NCBI RefSeq assembly: GCF_002949735.1
Contig: NZ_CP026681.1
Coordinates: forward strand, 4,540,501-4,604,500
Origin: Nostoc sp. 'Peltigera membranacea cyanobiont' N6
GTDB lineage: Bacteria; Cyanobacteriota; Cyanobacteriia; Cyanobacteriales; Nostocaceae
DNA length: 64,000 nt
Direction of reading: 5' to 3'
Under the pieces are notes generated by a model. It ran no database searches. It was not told where the DNA came from and was given only the letters and a program-made list of their open reading frames with translations. Below are positions 1-9,529 of the stretch, in pieces. A program made the position numbers and the translations under genes. Each line of letters opens with the position of its first letter. Position 1 is the stretch's first letter.

Positions 1-168
1 TGCTAGTTTTTGTGGTTGTCTCTGTACATCCGGTTCAGGCGAATGCAGATAAACTTTTCCAGAAACTGCTAAGGCTGAGTGTGATAAACCAATTACAGTT
101 ATCGCACTCAGCGTTATGCCGCTAAATGATTGAACAAATGCTGATTTCAGTTTGCGCTTTACCTTCAT
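1..168 (-). CDS. Exported protein, N-terminus only (cut by window edge)
   Basis: An open frame runs leftward from an ATG whose complement is at 166-168 to the window edge, giving 56 residues. It begins MKVKRKLKSAF, then has a hydrophobic segment (GITLSAITVIGLS) ending in SHSALA followed by VSGK. This is a Sec-type signal peptide: basic n-region, hydrophobic core and an ALA cleavage site near residue 34. The mature part seen so far (VYLHSPEPDVQRQPQK) is not recognised. It lies about 100 bases from the end of acs and reads in the same direction. The function is unknown because the body of the gene lies outside the window. Confidence 0.6.
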   Translation of the reverse strand, partial: MKVKRKLKSAFVQSFSGITLSAITVIGLSHSALAVSGKVYLHSPEPDVQRQPQKLA

Positions 169-272
169 CGCCCTGAATGCCTCAATAATGTTCTTATCTC
201 CATAATAAAATGTGAGTGCGTTAGTAGGGGAACACAACATCTGTGCTACCCTACAAGGTCATTTCAAATTAT

Positions 273-2246
273 TTACGTACCTTCTCGCAATTTATCCAAT
301 ACGCTTCTATCTTCTAATGTCGAAGTATCACCAGATACCTCTTCTCCAGCAGCGAGATTCCGCAATAAGCGCCGCATAATCTTACCCGAACGCGTTTTGG
401 GCAAAGCATCTGTAAAGCGAATTTCTCCCGGACGAGCGATCGCACCAATTTCTTTGACGACGTGCTGCTTGAGTTCTTTACTCAGTTCCTCACTTCCCTG
501 ATAAGTGCCTTCTAAAGTCACAAAAGCAACTACTTCTTCACCTTTAAGTTCATCGGGTTTACCCACTACCGCCGCTTCTGCAACGGCTGGATGAGAAACT
601 AAGGCTGATTCTACCTCCATTGTACCAAGGCGATGTCCTGATACATTCAGTACGTCATCCACACGACCCATTACCCAGAAGTAGCCGTCTTCATCACGTC
701 TAGCACCATCACCAGCAAAGTAAGTATATTTACCATCTTGAGGTGGAATATGTTCCCAATAAGTGCGGCGGAAGCGTTCTGGATCGCCGTAGACTGTCCG
801 CATCATTCCCGGCCAAGGATGACGCACCGCCAGATAACCGCCTTCGTTATTGGGTACGGTGTTTCCTTCCAAATCTACGACATCTGCAATAATTCCTGGG
901 AAGGGAAGAGTCGCGGAACCTGGTTTAGTGGGGATTGCTCCTGGTAGCGGTGTAATCATGATACCGCCTGTTTCCGTTTGCCACCAAGTATCAACAATTG
1001 GACAGCGATCGCCACCAATTATTTTCTGATACCACATCCAAGCTTCGGGGTTAATGGGTTCGCCAACGGTTCCTAGCAAACGCAACGAAGACAGGTTTCG
1101 CGCATTGGGATGTTGTTCGCCCATCTTAATAAATGCCCGAATTGCCGTAGGTGCAGTATAAAAAATATTAACACCGTATTTTTCAATTACATCCCAGAAA
1201 CAGCCAGGATTAGACGCACGGGGCGCACCTTCATACATCAACGTGGTTGCACCGTTGGAAAGGGGGCCATATACTATATAGCTATGTCCCGTAATCCAAC
1301 CTACATCTGCGGTACACCAATATACATCTGTGTCTTGCAGGTCGAATATCCACTTGGTGGTGATATGGGTATACAAATTATAACCAGCAGTTGTATGCAC
1401 TACGCCCTTCGGTTTGCCGGTGCTACCAGAAGTGTAGAGGACAAATAGCATATCTTCGCTGTCCATCGGTTCGGCGGGACAATCGGCTGATACACCTTTT
1501 TGTAAATCATGCCACCAACGATCGCGTCCGCCCAACTGCATATAAGTTTCTTGTCCGGTGCGCTTGACAACTAGGACATTTTTGACGCTGGGAACAGCAC
1601 CATCAGCTAAGGCTTTATCTACCTGTTCTTTGAGAGGAACGATCGCATCTTTGCGCCAACCACCATCAGCCGTGACTACTAATTTAGCTTGAGCGTCAAT
1701 TAAGCGATCGCGTAAAGCTTCGGCACTAAAACCACCAAATACCACGCTGTGGGGTGCGCCAATTCGGGCACAGGCTAACATTGCGATCGCAGCTTCGGGA
1801 ATCATTGGCATATAAATACCAACGCGATCGCCTTTTTGGACACCCAGTTGCTTCAACACATTGGCAAATTGACAAACTTCTCGATGCAGTTGGGCATAAG
1901 TGAGGGTACGAGAATCACCTGGTTCTCCTTCCCAAATCAATGCTGCTTTATTTTTGCGCCAAGTCGTGAGATGTCTGTCAAGGCAATTGTAAGAAATATT
2001 CATCTTACCGCCAACAAACCACTTAGCAAAAGGCGGTTGCCAATCTAGCACTGTGTCCCATTTTTTGAACCATTCTAATTCTTTTCCAGCCAAATCTGCC
2101 CAAAATTGCTGCGGATCGGCTTTGGCTTGGTCATATAGACGCTGATAGTCTTCTAGACTTTTAATATGGGCATTCTGCGAGAATTCACTAGGAGGATGGA
2201 AGAGGCGATTCTCTTGGAGGATAGATTCTATATTTGGTTCAGACAT
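273..2246 (-). CDS. acs: Acetyl-coenzyme A synthetase
   Basis: AMP-forming acetate:CoA ligase, 657 aa, the usual length for Acs. It activates acetate to acetyl-AMP and then acetyl-CoA in the cytoplasm. Visible motifs are the nucleotide-binding loop YTSGSTGKPKGVVHT (about residue 270), VGEPINPEAWMWY and DTWWQTETGG typical of the adenylate-forming family, and the C-terminal PKTRSGKIMRR. The lysine in that last motif is the conserved catalytic one, known in other bacteria to be inactivated by acetylation. The ATG start gives a normal N-terminus (MSEPNIESILQENRLFHPP). It appears monocistronic; the next gene on its left is a different exported protein on the same strand. Identification is firm. 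Confidence 0.96.
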   Translation of the reverse strand: MSEPNIESILQENRLFHPPSEFSQNAHIKSLEDYQRLYDQAKADPQQFWADLAGKELEWFKKWDTVLDWQPPFAKWFVGGKMNISYNCLDRHLTTWRKNKAALIWEGEPGDSRTLTYAQLHREVCQFANVLKQLGVQKGDRVGIYMPMIPEAAIAMLACARIGAPHSVVFGGFSAEALRDRLIDAQAKLVVTADGGWRKDAIVPLKEQVDKALADGAVPSVKNVLVVKRTGQETYMQLGGRDRWWHDLQKGVSADCPAEPMDSEDMLFVLYTSGSTGKPKGVVHTTAGYNLYTHITTKWIFDLQDTDVYWCTADVGWITGHSYIVYGPLSNGATTLMYEGAPRASNPGCFWDVIEKYGVNIFYTAPTAIRAFIKMGEQHPNARNLSSLRLLGTVGEPINPEAWMWYQKIIGGDRCPIVDTWWQTETGGIMITPLPGAIPTKPGSATLPFPGIIADVVDLEGNTVPNNEGGYLAVRHPWPGMMRTVYGDPERFRRTYWEHIPPQDGKYTYFAGDGARRDEDGYFWVMGRVDDVLNVSGHRLGTMEVESALVSHPAVAEAAVVGKPDELKGEEVVAFVTLEGTYQGSEELSKELKQHVVKEIGAIARPGEIRFTDALPKTRSGKIMRRLLRNLAAGEEVSGDTSTLEDRSVLDKLREGT

Positions 2247-2478
2247 GGTTAGTTATGAGTGCGATCGCTATTATTACTAAAAACTATTCTTAGCTCAGTT
2301 GTGCTAGATGGTGTTTAGATTTTCGTTAAGCTAGGTGGAAATTGCCGAGTTATATAGTTTACATTGATTTTCAGCTAGTAAAAGCAAGCGCTCAAGAAAT
2401 ATAAAGACGTTACATTGCAGCCTATCTACTGCGAATGTTGCAAAATATAAGTAGTCTTGACAAATAACGCCTGAAACT

Positions 2479-3123
2479 ATGACGCTCACCGTCGAAGCTA
2501 GCAGTCTATCTCTCAACGATGTTCATCGTCTTCTCAAACTAGAAGAACTTTCATCTGGTTCATTTACAGATTTTTTAAATTTAGAACCGTTGACAGAGTT
2601 TGAACAGGAGGATTTATTGCGAATTAGAAACGACTTCCATCGTTATCTCAAGCTTGGTAAAATCTCTGAAGGTTTAGTCAAATTTTTAACAATTGCGCCA
2701 CTAATGCGGTTAGCAGGGTTTTATGATGTGCCGATTCGGTTGACAATGGAAGATAGCATTGCGATCGCAGTCGAAGATGAAGACAGAAGAATTACCGGAC
2801 GGATGGATATTTTAGCAATCAATAGTTTTCAAAGTAATATTGCACCGCCTTTTTGGGTTGTAGTGATTGAAACTAAAAACAGTGCGATTGAAGTGGGGGA
2901 AGGTTTACCTCAATTACTGACTTATGCTTTTAAAAGTTTAGAGCAACAACAATCTGTTTGGGGACTGGCAACTAACGGATTGCGTTATCAATTTGTTTAT
3001 CTAAGACGTGACGAACAGCCAACTTATCAGTTAATGCCATTATTCAGTTTAAACGAATCTCCAGATGCAATTGAGTTATTGCAAGTTTTCAAAGCTATCT
3101 GTAAGTTACCAAATTTTCAGTAG
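2479..3123 (+). CDS. PD-(D/E)XK-like protein, type I restriction R-subunit N-terminal type
   Basis: A 214-aa protein of a kind common in filamentous cyanobacteria. Residues about 105-145 read GRMDILAI...WVVVIETKNSAIEVGEG. The D, then E-T-K, with the surrounding beta-strand pattern matches the nuclease core of the PD-(D/E)XK superfamily, and PQLLTYAF resembles the helix that follows in type I restriction R-subunit N-terminal domains. There is no helicase domain and no methylase or specificity gene nearby, so it is not a complete restriction system. A second PD-(D/E)XK-type gene (Uma2) starts 22 bases downstream on the same strand, so the two may be co-transcribed. The nuclease fold is inferred; no substrate can be named. 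Confidence 0.72.
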   Translation: MTLTVEASSLSLNDVHRLLKLEELSSGSFTDFLNLEPLTEFEQEDLLRIRNDFHRYLKLGKISEGLVKFLTIAPLMRLAGFYDVPIRLTMEDSIAIAVEDEDRRITGRMDILAINSFQSNIAPPFWVVVIETKNSAIEVGEGLPQLLTYAFKSLEQQQSVWGLATNGLRYQFVYLRRDEQPTYQLMPLFSLNESPDAIELLQVFKAICKLPNFQ

Positions 3124-3145
3124 ATAAATTGCGGAGCGATCGCTA

Positions 3146-3874
3146 ATGTCTGAACCTGCTACTTTAGAATTAATCTCTGATAATATTTCAGAGGAAGAAG
3201 TAATTTTTCCTCCTGGCGATATACTGAGTGACGAACCACCCTTGGAAAGCGATTTACACCGCGACCAAATCGATTTGCTGATTCGCATACTCAAATTATG
3301 GTGGCGAGAGCGACAAGATTTTTATGCTTCTGGTAATTTGACGGTTTATTATAGTCCTAACCAGAAAAAATCAGAATATTTCCGAGGCCCAGACTTTTTT
3401 GTAGTTTTGGGAACCCAGAAAAAAGACCGCAAGAGTTGGGTAGTTTGGCAAGAAGACGGCAAATATCCCAACGTGATTGTGGAAATTTTGTCAAGTTCAA
3501 CCACAGCAGTTGATAAAGGTTTAAAAAAACAAGTTTATCAAGATACCTTCCGTACACCAGATTATTTCTGGTTTGACCCTGTAACAATGGAACTTCAGGG
3601 ATTTCATTTAGTTGATGGCAAGTATCAAGAAATCCAAGTAACCACTGATGGACGTTTGTGGAGCCAGCAGTTAGAACTTTATTTGGGAGTATATGAAGGT
3701 AAATTAAGATTCTTCACTACTGAAAATCAATTAATATTATCATCAGAGGAACTAGCTGAACAAGAACGTTTACGTGCTGACCAGGCAGAAGAACGTGCCC
3801 AACAAGCAGAGCAAAAACTTGCTCGATTGCGGGAAGTATTACGCACACAGGGCATCGACTTAGAGAATATTTAA
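3146..3874 (+). CDS. Uma2 family (DUF820) putative endonuclease
   Basis: A 242-aa member of the Uma2/DUF820 family, heavily expanded in cyanobacteria and assigned to the PD-(D/E)XK nuclease superfamily. Family features seen are LTVYYSPNQKKSEYFRGPDFFVVLG, PNVIVEILSSST (the E of the core is in VEIL), and DYFWFDPVTMELQGF. After about residue 198 there is a charged helical tail (EELAEQERLRADQAEERAQ) that looks like a short coiled coil, as in many Uma2 proteins. The ATG follows the preceding nuclease-like gene by 22 bases. No biochemical role is established for the family; some members lie in mobile or defence-rich regions, as here. Confidence 0.85.
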   Translation: MSEPATLELISDNISEEEVIFPPGDILSDEPPLESDLHRDQIDLLIRILKLWWRERQDFYASGNLTVYYSPNQKKSEYFRGPDFFVVLGTQKKDRKSWVVWQEDGKYPNVIVEILSSSTTAVDKGLKKQVYQDTFRTPDYFWFDPVTMELQGFHLVDGKYQEIQVTTDGRLWSQQLELYLGVYEGKLRFFTTENQLILSSEELAEQERLRADQAEERAQQAEQKLARLREVLRTQGIDLENI

Positions 3875-3966
3875 CGACATTAGGAAATTAATTGAGTACA
3901 CTTTCAAGTTAAAATTTAGTTATAAATGTGTAAAAAAAGCGTTATCTTCTGAAAGTAGGGCATAGT

Positions 3967-4659
3967 TTGCAAGCAACAGAGATTAAGGATAAATTAAAGT
4001 CCCTTACCCTGCAAGCTTCCTCGGTAGATGAGAATTTGGCGAGAAGATTAGATGAAATCAATCGTTGGGTAAAAGATATCAAGCCAGGTTCCCTGACTGC
4101 AAAACCATTTGTGATTGCATTTCTCTTAGAGGTAATTACGGATTCTACTATTTGGCTGATAATCAAATCCTTACCTTCCCAAGAAGAACAGAAAGCAAAG
4201 TTTGAGTTGATGACACCGATTGAGAGATATTGGTATGGTTATTTATTTCCTAGATGGATTAATGCAAGTGACTCCAAGTTTTATATTTGGAAACAAAAAT
4301 TGATGTCAGGTGAATTTAATCAGGTTGATGATGATATCATTAAATCAATAGCCCAAGATGTTGTTAGTCGAGAAGGTAGTTTTTGGCAGCGTTATATCGC
4401 CGACCTATCGATGGCAACAGACCTAATTGTTAGTAATCGTAACAATCAACCCCTTTGCGTTCAAGTTACCAGTGTCTCTGAAGAACTTAATTACCAAAAG
4501 TACCAAGCTTGGCAAAATACACTGCGATCGTGGGAAATAGAGAGAGGATTGTTCTTAAGTTACAATCCCAAGGATGCCAATTTTGTCAACCAGTTAGTCA
4601 ACGTGGCCCTGTATAACAGTGATTACCTTTCTGGTGGCAAATATTTAAAATTTTCGTGA
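3967..4659 (+). CDS. Conserved hypothetical protein, possibly nuclease-like
   Basis: An open frame of 230 codons starting with TTG; no in-frame ATG lies near the 5' end, and no strong ribosome site is visible, so the start is uncertain. I do not recognise a named family. Residues 155-200 (MATDLIVSNRNNQPLCVQVTS followed by YQKYQAWQNTLRSWE) have the hydrophobic-strand, D, then Q/E-V pattern found in some PD-(D/E)XK-like proteins, which is only suggestive. There are no membrane segments or signal peptide. It follows the Uma2 gene by about 90 bases on the same strand and precedes another unknown gene, so it may belong to an accessory cluster. Confidence 0.55.
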   Translation: MQATEIKDKLKSLTLQASSVDENLARRLDEINRWVKDIKPGSLTAKPFVIAFLLEVITDSTIWLIIKSLPSQEEQKAKFELMTPIERYWYGYLFPRWINASDSKFYIWKQKLMSGEFNQVDDDIIKSIAQDVVSREGSFWQRYIADLSMATDLIVSNRNNQPLCVQVTSVSEELNYQKYQAWQNTLRSWEIERGLFLSYNPKDANFVNQLVNVALYNSDYLSGGKYLKFS

Positions 4660-4726
4660 ACTTTAAGGAATTTGATATTCCAGATTTGTGTTCAGCCTAC
4701 ATACTTACGTGCTAATTAGAGCTTTT

Positions 4727-5167
4727 ATGGCTAACAAAAGAGAAACTCACTGCAACAATCAAGTGGATACATTTGCTGAAGCTTTAGCAACAGCGCGACA
4801 AATGCAGCAGAACTGGCTAACTTACGGAGTTGATTTTGTAAATTTTTACGTTGAAGATGTAGATGGAGACTGGCTAGAAACGTGGGGACATGACGAAATT
4901 TTAGGTAATTCTCAATTAGATGTTATCAAAGAATTTTTGGTAAGTCATGATAGTGTCGCTGTGAAGGTAAGAGAGCATTTAGGCGAGCGATCGCTATTTG
5001 ATTTTGCAGTAAACTTAGAAGAATCTTGGAGAATTTCTGAGCAAAATGATAGGTTATCTGCTGTGAGAAATCTGTTAGCTGGCGAAGGAAATAGTATTGA
5101 TACACATAATATCAGGTTATTTGATTTAGTAAACAGTCTGCTAGTAAAGTTGGCAGAGATTTTGTGA
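4727..5167 (+). CDS. Hypothetical protein
   Basis: A soluble, acidic protein of 146 aa if read from the ATG at 4727 (MANKRETHCNN). The frame is open further upstream to a GTG at 4688, but those extra residues look like non-coding sequence. It contains alternating helices (FAEALATARQMQQNWLTYGVDF; LVSHDSVAVKVREHLG) and no recognisable catalytic motif. The family is not known to me. It lies 67 bases after the previous unknown gene on the same strand and before a repeat-filled gap. Confidence 0.5.
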   Translation: MANKRETHCNNQVDTFAEALATARQMQQNWLTYGVDFVNFYVEDVDGDWLETWGHDEILGNSQLDVIKEFLVSHDSVAVKVREHLGERSLFDFAVNLEESWRISEQNDRLSAVRNLLAGEGNSIDTHNIRLFDLVNSLLVKLAEIL

Positions 5168-5548
5168 GATTTTGAGTTGCGTAGTGGTAGAGTAAACTAT
5201 GAACTTAATGACACACCTTGAATAATTCGATTGCTAGTTTTGCGTAAAATTGTGGCAATTGAGGGCGGAAATTGAAACGCAGAGGGACGCAAAGGTAAGC
5301 GCAGAGTTACGCGAAGAATTTGCTACTTCTGTAGGTGTAGGGTGTGTTACGGCTTCCGTAACGCACCATTTCAGGTTTTCGGTTCTTTACGCTAATACGG
5401 TAACACACTCTACATTTTTTCAACGCGCAAAGAGTATTTTGGCATCAAAAAACACTTTTATCAATATAGTTTTACTAAAAAAAGTTAAATAAATTTTTAT
5501 TCTGGGAACTATAGACCTATTGAAGCTCAGGCAAGTAGGTCAAAAGCA
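5168..5548. repeat. Repeat-bearing intergenic gap
   Basis: This 380-base gap holds two dispersed repeat types and no convincing gene. Bases about 5268-5315 (AACGCAGAGGGACGCAAAGG followed by GCGCAGAGTTACGCGAAG) match the cyanobacterial intergenic repeat family built from CGCAGAG/ACGCGAAG words. Bases about 5342-5371 carry an inverted repeat, GTGTTACGG-CTTC-CGTAACGCAC, a palindrome type scattered in Nostoc genomes. An 80-codon open frame across these repeats has no protein character. The remainder before 5549 is AT-rich and could hold the promoter of the next gene group, but no clear -35/-10 pair was identified. Confidence 0.6.
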
Positions 5549-5896
5549 TTGATTAGTGAAACTGCAAAACTATTGCACCCCTCGGTGGAAAAATTAGTTA
5601 ACGAAATTGTGGCAGTTAACCACGCTTGGAAAGTAGCTCGTGAATTATTTGGAGAAGATTCACCCCTATCTATTTCTTCACGGGATTTAAAAACCTGTTT
5701 GCAGGTGCGTTTATTACGAAGCTATGCACCAGAACAGGTTTATCTAATTGAGGACAAAAATGGAGAGGGTGAGCCGCTTTATAGCTTACGTTTTCGAAAA
5801 CCTATAGGAGGCCGCCTCAATGCAGAACATCTCCCAATGCGGGTAGCTGAAGAAGTCCTTACGGATAAAGAATTACAGCAATTTCAAAAGATATAA
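5549..5896 (+). CDS. Small hypothetical protein at head of Zorya-like group
   Basis: 115 aa, predicted TTG start (codons TTG ATT AGT GAA). The sequence is soluble, with a helical N-terminal half (SVEKLVNEIVAVNHAWKVARELF) and a beta-rich second half (QVRLLRSYAPEQVYLIEDKNGEGEPLYSLRF). I do not recognise the family. It ends 31 bases before the MotA/ZorA-like gene and reads in the same direction, so it probably belongs to the same transcript. It has no transmembrane helix or OmpA-like domain and therefore does not fill the place of ZorB. The upstream boundary is uncertain because the start codon is weak. Confidence 0.5.
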   Translation: MISETAKLLHPSVEKLVNEIVAVNHAWKVARELFGEDSPLSISSRDLKTCLQVRLLRSYAPEQVYLIEDKNGEGEPLYSLRFRKPIGGRLNAEHLPMRVAEEVLTDKELQQFQKI

Positions 5897-5927
5897 CCAA
5901 GATAAACAAGAGGGGTGCAGTGTCAAA

Positions 5928-8052
5928 ATGGTAAAAGTTTGGGACATTATTTGGCATAACGAACCTTTTCATTGGGCAATTGCTTTTGTGTTAATAATCG
6001 CAACTATTATCGAGCTTTACACATTATGGCAATATTGGCTCTCAGAGTGTGGCACAACTGGAGCCTCTATTAAATTTTTGAGTAATTTGAAAAATGGTAA
6101 AAATGTAAAGATTTTAGATAAAATTCGCCCTTGGTTAAAAGAGCATTTAAAAACCGATGATTTAAACAGAATTAAGCAACAATTCCAACAGGATAGTAAT
6201 TTTATACTTATAAAAGTATCCATCTGTCTTAGCCCGCCCAATACCTCGTAGTTCCCTACGTTTTGTAACAACTTTGTGTACTGCTATTGGACTTTTAGGA
6301 ACCTTTTATGGTATACAACAGGGACTCCAAGGAATCAATTTATCTACAGAAAATCCTAAAGAACTGATGACTGCCAGTAAAGAGCTATTGGTGGGAATGA
6401 AAACAGCTTTCTCTACTTCCATGATGGGGCTTGGTTCTGGTAGTGTATTCACCTTAGTTTTGTTTGTATGTGATTCGGGACGGCAGAAACGGCGCGATAG
6501 TTTACGGCATAAACTCAATGCGATCGCTACTTTAAAAACAACAGATAATAGCAATGGCGATCTAGTTGAAGCATTTATCCGTGTAGGAAATAAGTTGTCA
6601 GGGTTAAACCAACCGAGTGCTGAAGCCATCGGTCAAGCCGTAGGTAGGAGTATTGCAGAACAAAATGCCAACCGCGAAGTAGCTGAAGCACTTAGTCTCG
6701 TAGCAAAAAACTTAACCGGACTAAAACAGCTAAATGCAGAAGCCATTGGACAAGCTGTAGGTAGCAGTATTGCTGAACAATTTACAGGTTTAAATCAGTT
6801 GTCAGCCCAAGCTATTGGCCTAGCCGTGCGTCAGCAGATATTTCCAGCTTTAGAAGCAATTTTCAAAGAGCAGAAACAACTCCGAGAACTTCAAGAAAAT
6901 CAGGGACAGAAAGTTTTAGAAGAACTCATCAAGGATATGCGAGTTCAGGTACTTGAACCGATTGCAGATAGACTCGATAGAAGTGCAGAGTTAACACAGC
7001 AAGCTTCCACCGCAGTGCTAACACTGCATAGAGAATTAGGTGGTATCTCTAAAAATTTGGCAAGTTCCATTTTGACAATTGAGAAATTTCAAAAAGAAAC
7101 TTTGGTAGAACTTAAAGGATTTGCTAATAATTTGGGAGACACTCTCAATCAATTCCAGACAGATACAAGAGGTGTTTTACAAGAAACAGGACAGGAAATT
7201 AATCGAGCCGTAGTTCAGAGTATCGAGGGAATGACAGCCCAGCGAAGTGCTTTTGAAGCCAGTGCAGAAAAAGCGGCTGCTACCTTCAAAGGAATTCGAG
7301 AAGAACTGCAAACAGCACTACAAGAACGCGCAGCAGTAGAAAAAGAGATGCTTCAAGCTACTCAGACTGGAATTATCCATATTCTCACCCAAGCAAATAG
7401 AACCTTTCATCAGCAAACTAATACTCTAAAAACAGTGGGCGATCAAGCTTCTGGATTGATGAATGATGCGAAGGATAATCTTTTGGCTACTTTAGGAAAT
7501 ATTGATGTAAAACTTACAGCAACTCGCCAAACAGTAGAAGATGATCTAACCAGATTCCGGCAAGAATATCAAGCGAATTTACAAATGTTCTTTGAAGAAC
7601 AAAACAGTTTACTTGAGGGGACGCTAGGCAACCAACGGAATGGATTATCTGAGGTTGTGAACAATCTTGATAAGGTCTTCCGAGAGGAATTTGAAAGACG
7701 TAGTAAATTGACTCAAGAAGTAGACGAAAGTATGACTAAAATTCAGAAATCTGTCGAAGAAATTAACAAGTTAGTTTGTGCGGCTGGATTAAACGATGCA
7801 CACCGACTAATTCAACTAGAAAAGCTTGCTAGCGGTATTGCCCAGCAAGTGCAAATAGTTGACAACTCATACATAAATTTGAATCAAAAATTTGACCTTA
7901 GTCTTCAGTCTTGGCAGAGTCATCTTGAAGGCTCTATGCAAAGGACTGTTAACTTACAGGAAAGCTTTTTCAAACAAGCAGATACTTCTATGGCTAGAGT
8001 TTGTGGAGATTTACTTAAAACGGCAGAAGTGCTGGTAGCAGCAAGCAAATAA
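5928..8052 (+). pseudogene. ZorA/MotA-like membrane protein with coiled-coil tail, frameshifted
   Basis: Two frames together make one protein. The first (5928-6251) carries TM helix 1 (WAIAFVLIIATIIELYTLW) and then runs off frame after SNFILIK. The second, open just after a TAA at 6211-6213, continues YPSVLARPIPRSSLRFV, then VTTLCTAIGLLGTFYGIQQGL and AFSTSMMGLGSGSVFTLVLF, the paired TM helices of MotA/TolQ/ExbB-type proteins. A long helical tail of about 450 residues follows, as in ZorA of the Zorya anti-phage system, where a MotA-like motor carries an intracellular coiled coil. Removing one A from the run at 6212-6215 restores ...IKYPSV... and one continuous gene, so a +1 frameshift (true mutation, phase-variable run or sequencing error) is the simplest reading. 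If translated separately, the second part could start at the TTG at 6274. Next gene: an EH-signature protein, 31 bases on. Confidence 0.72.
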
Positions 8053-8083
8053 GAAATACTAAATTACCAATGGAGTAATTACA

Positions 8084-9217
8084 ATGGCTGATTTTATCAG
8101 CGACGAATTTGTGGATACAGAAATTCCCGATGATGATTCTAGTATCTATTTGTCTATTGCCGATATGATGTCTAGTTTACTTAATTCTGATTTAGTTAGT
8201 CACCTGCTACTAGTTCAAATTATTCGGGCGCTTCGCAGTACACAAGCAGGTATAGAATTAGCAAAAGTTGCTTGTGAACAGCGTATTAATCGAACTGAAT
8301 TACTAAACAAAATCAGAGAAGATTTGCCTATTTGGATTCCATTCTTCAGCCAATTTATAGAAGAAATAACTCCCTATTTTACTACAATTCGCTCTCCACA
8401 TCAGCAGCAAGTAATATGGTTGTTAAGTTGTTTGGATGAAATGTCAGATAGTCAGCAAATAAATGCTGTTAATCATTTACTGACTAATGTTTCCAATAAT
8501 ATAGCAACCAATCATTCTTTACTGGTTGATTGGTTGCGAAATAACTATAGAAATGGTGAAAACTGGTATAAACTTTCAGATCCAGCAAGACAAAAACTTC
8601 GAGAGTGGATTGGAGGTATCAATTATGGTGACTTCCAAAAGTTAGTAAATCTAATATTGAACAGGCTGGATTTACAAGACTTCGAGTCCAATCAGCTACG
8701 TAGACGCAGAGACTTTTGGGCTAATTACAGTAACCGCTTTGAACGGCTTCGCATCTTGTTACCTAAAACATCACAAATTGCCATTGGCTATCAAATCCAA
8801 GGTGATATTGATCTATTGGAGGATGATGGTAGCGACCCGACAGAGGTTTGTATATTCGATTTTGGTGAGTGGTTTGTAGTCGAGTTCTTTCGTGGAAGAG
8901 GTAGTGAGACGCGCCTGTTTCCAAAAAACTCCAGAAATGAGCAAATCCTTTTTGGTGAATCCACTCTTTCAGTCAAGCGGATTCGTTGTCTGGGTGGCGA
9001 TAAGCACGACCATCTATTTCTTTGGCAGGAATTTTCCCCCACTTGGCTTAAAAATCATGGAATTCTGCCTAATCTAAATACCCAGCCTTCCAGAAACCCG
9101 ACAGTAGATAAATTGCAACAGCGAGAACACAAGCTTGAATCGTGGCAAAGAGAAATTGAACGTCTAGAACGGGAAGCTAAGTCATACTGTAACAAAAATT
9201 GTTTTTTAATAGACTGA
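8084..9217 (+). CDS. EH-signature domain protein (ZorC-like)
   Basis: 377 aa with an ATG preceded by GGAG at about nine bases. The N-terminal 200 residues are helical and unassigned. From about residue 200 the sequence reads RRRRDFWANYSNRFERL, then FGEWFVVEFFRGRGSETRLF, and DHLFLWQEFSPTWL. This spacing of RRxFW..Y, VVEF and the H...W block is the pattern of the EH-signature domain known from ZorC of type I Zorya and related defence proteins. The C-terminus (about 335-370) is a charged coiled coil. It follows the ZorA-like gene by 31 bases and is probably co-transcribed. No ZorB (MotB/OmpA-type) or ZorD (helicase) gene is present in the window; the gene ends four bases from a convergent toxin gene, so downstream partners may have been lost. 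Family assignment is by pattern recognition. Confidence 0.62.
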   Translation: MADFISDEFVDTEIPDDDSSIYLSIADMMSSLLNSDLVSHLLLVQIIRALRSTQAGIELAKVACEQRINRTELLNKIREDLPIWIPFFSQFIEEITPYFTTIRSPHQQQVIWLLSCLDEMSDSQQINAVNHLLTNVSNNIATNHSLLVDWLRNNYRNGENWYKLSDPARQKLREWIGGINYGDFQKLVNLILNRLDLQDFESNQLRRRRDFWANYSNRFERLRILLPKTSQIAIGYQIQGDIDLLEDDGSDPTEVCIFDFGEWFVVEFFRGRGSETRLFPKNSRNEQILFGESTLSVKRIRCLGGDKHDHLFLWQEFSPTWLKNHGILPNLNTQPSRNPTVDKLQQREHKLESWQREIERLEREAKSYCNKNCFLID

Positions 9218-9220
9218 AAA

Positions 9221-9529
9221 TTATTGCCTTGAATCATCATCTGAAAATAGCGCCTCTAAATCGCGGTAGCCACTCACTACCCGCACAACTTCAATCCCCT
9301 CTGCAATTGGGCGATAAAATATCAAATAATCATCAACTGGAAAGCTACGTAACGCAGGTAAAAGCTCATCTCGTCTACGTCCCATACTGGGAAACTGTGT
9401 CAAAGTATCCAACTTTTGAGTGATGAGTGTGAGCAATCTATCTGCAACATCTGGATTTCCAGCAAATAGGTAATCGTTAATTTCTTGTAAGTCTTGGGTA
9501 GCTTGAAATGATAGAAAATATAAACTCAT
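9221..9529 (-). CDS. parE: RelE/ParE family toxin
   Basis: 102 aa. The sequence SLYFLSFQATQDLQEINDYL, then FPSMGRRRDELLPALRSFPV and DYLIFYRPIAEGIEVVRVV is the ParE/RelE fold: an N-terminal helical hairpin, the GR.R motif and the central sheet ending in IVRV-like residues. ParE-type toxins poison DNA gyrase, RelE-type ones cleave mRNA; the ParD-type partner suggests the ParE branch. Its start overlaps the antitoxin stop by one base (TAATG), so the two are translationally coupled. It converges on the EH-signature gene with a three-base gap. Confidence 0.88.
   Translation of the reverse strand: MSLYFLSFQATQDLQEINDYLFAGNPDVADRLLTLITQKLDTLTQFPSMGRRRDELLPALRSFPVDDYLIFYRPIAEGIEVVRVVSGYRDLEALFSDDDSRQ

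Noticed and set aside
5250..5492. 80-codon plus-strand open frame
   Set aside because: It runs through two dispersed repeat elements and has no protein-like composition or conserved motif.
9217..9221. EH-signature gene as an intact complete Zorya operon end
   Set aside because: No ZorB or ZorD gene follows; the next genes are an opposing toxin-antitoxin pair, so a complete type I or II Zorya system cannot be claimed.
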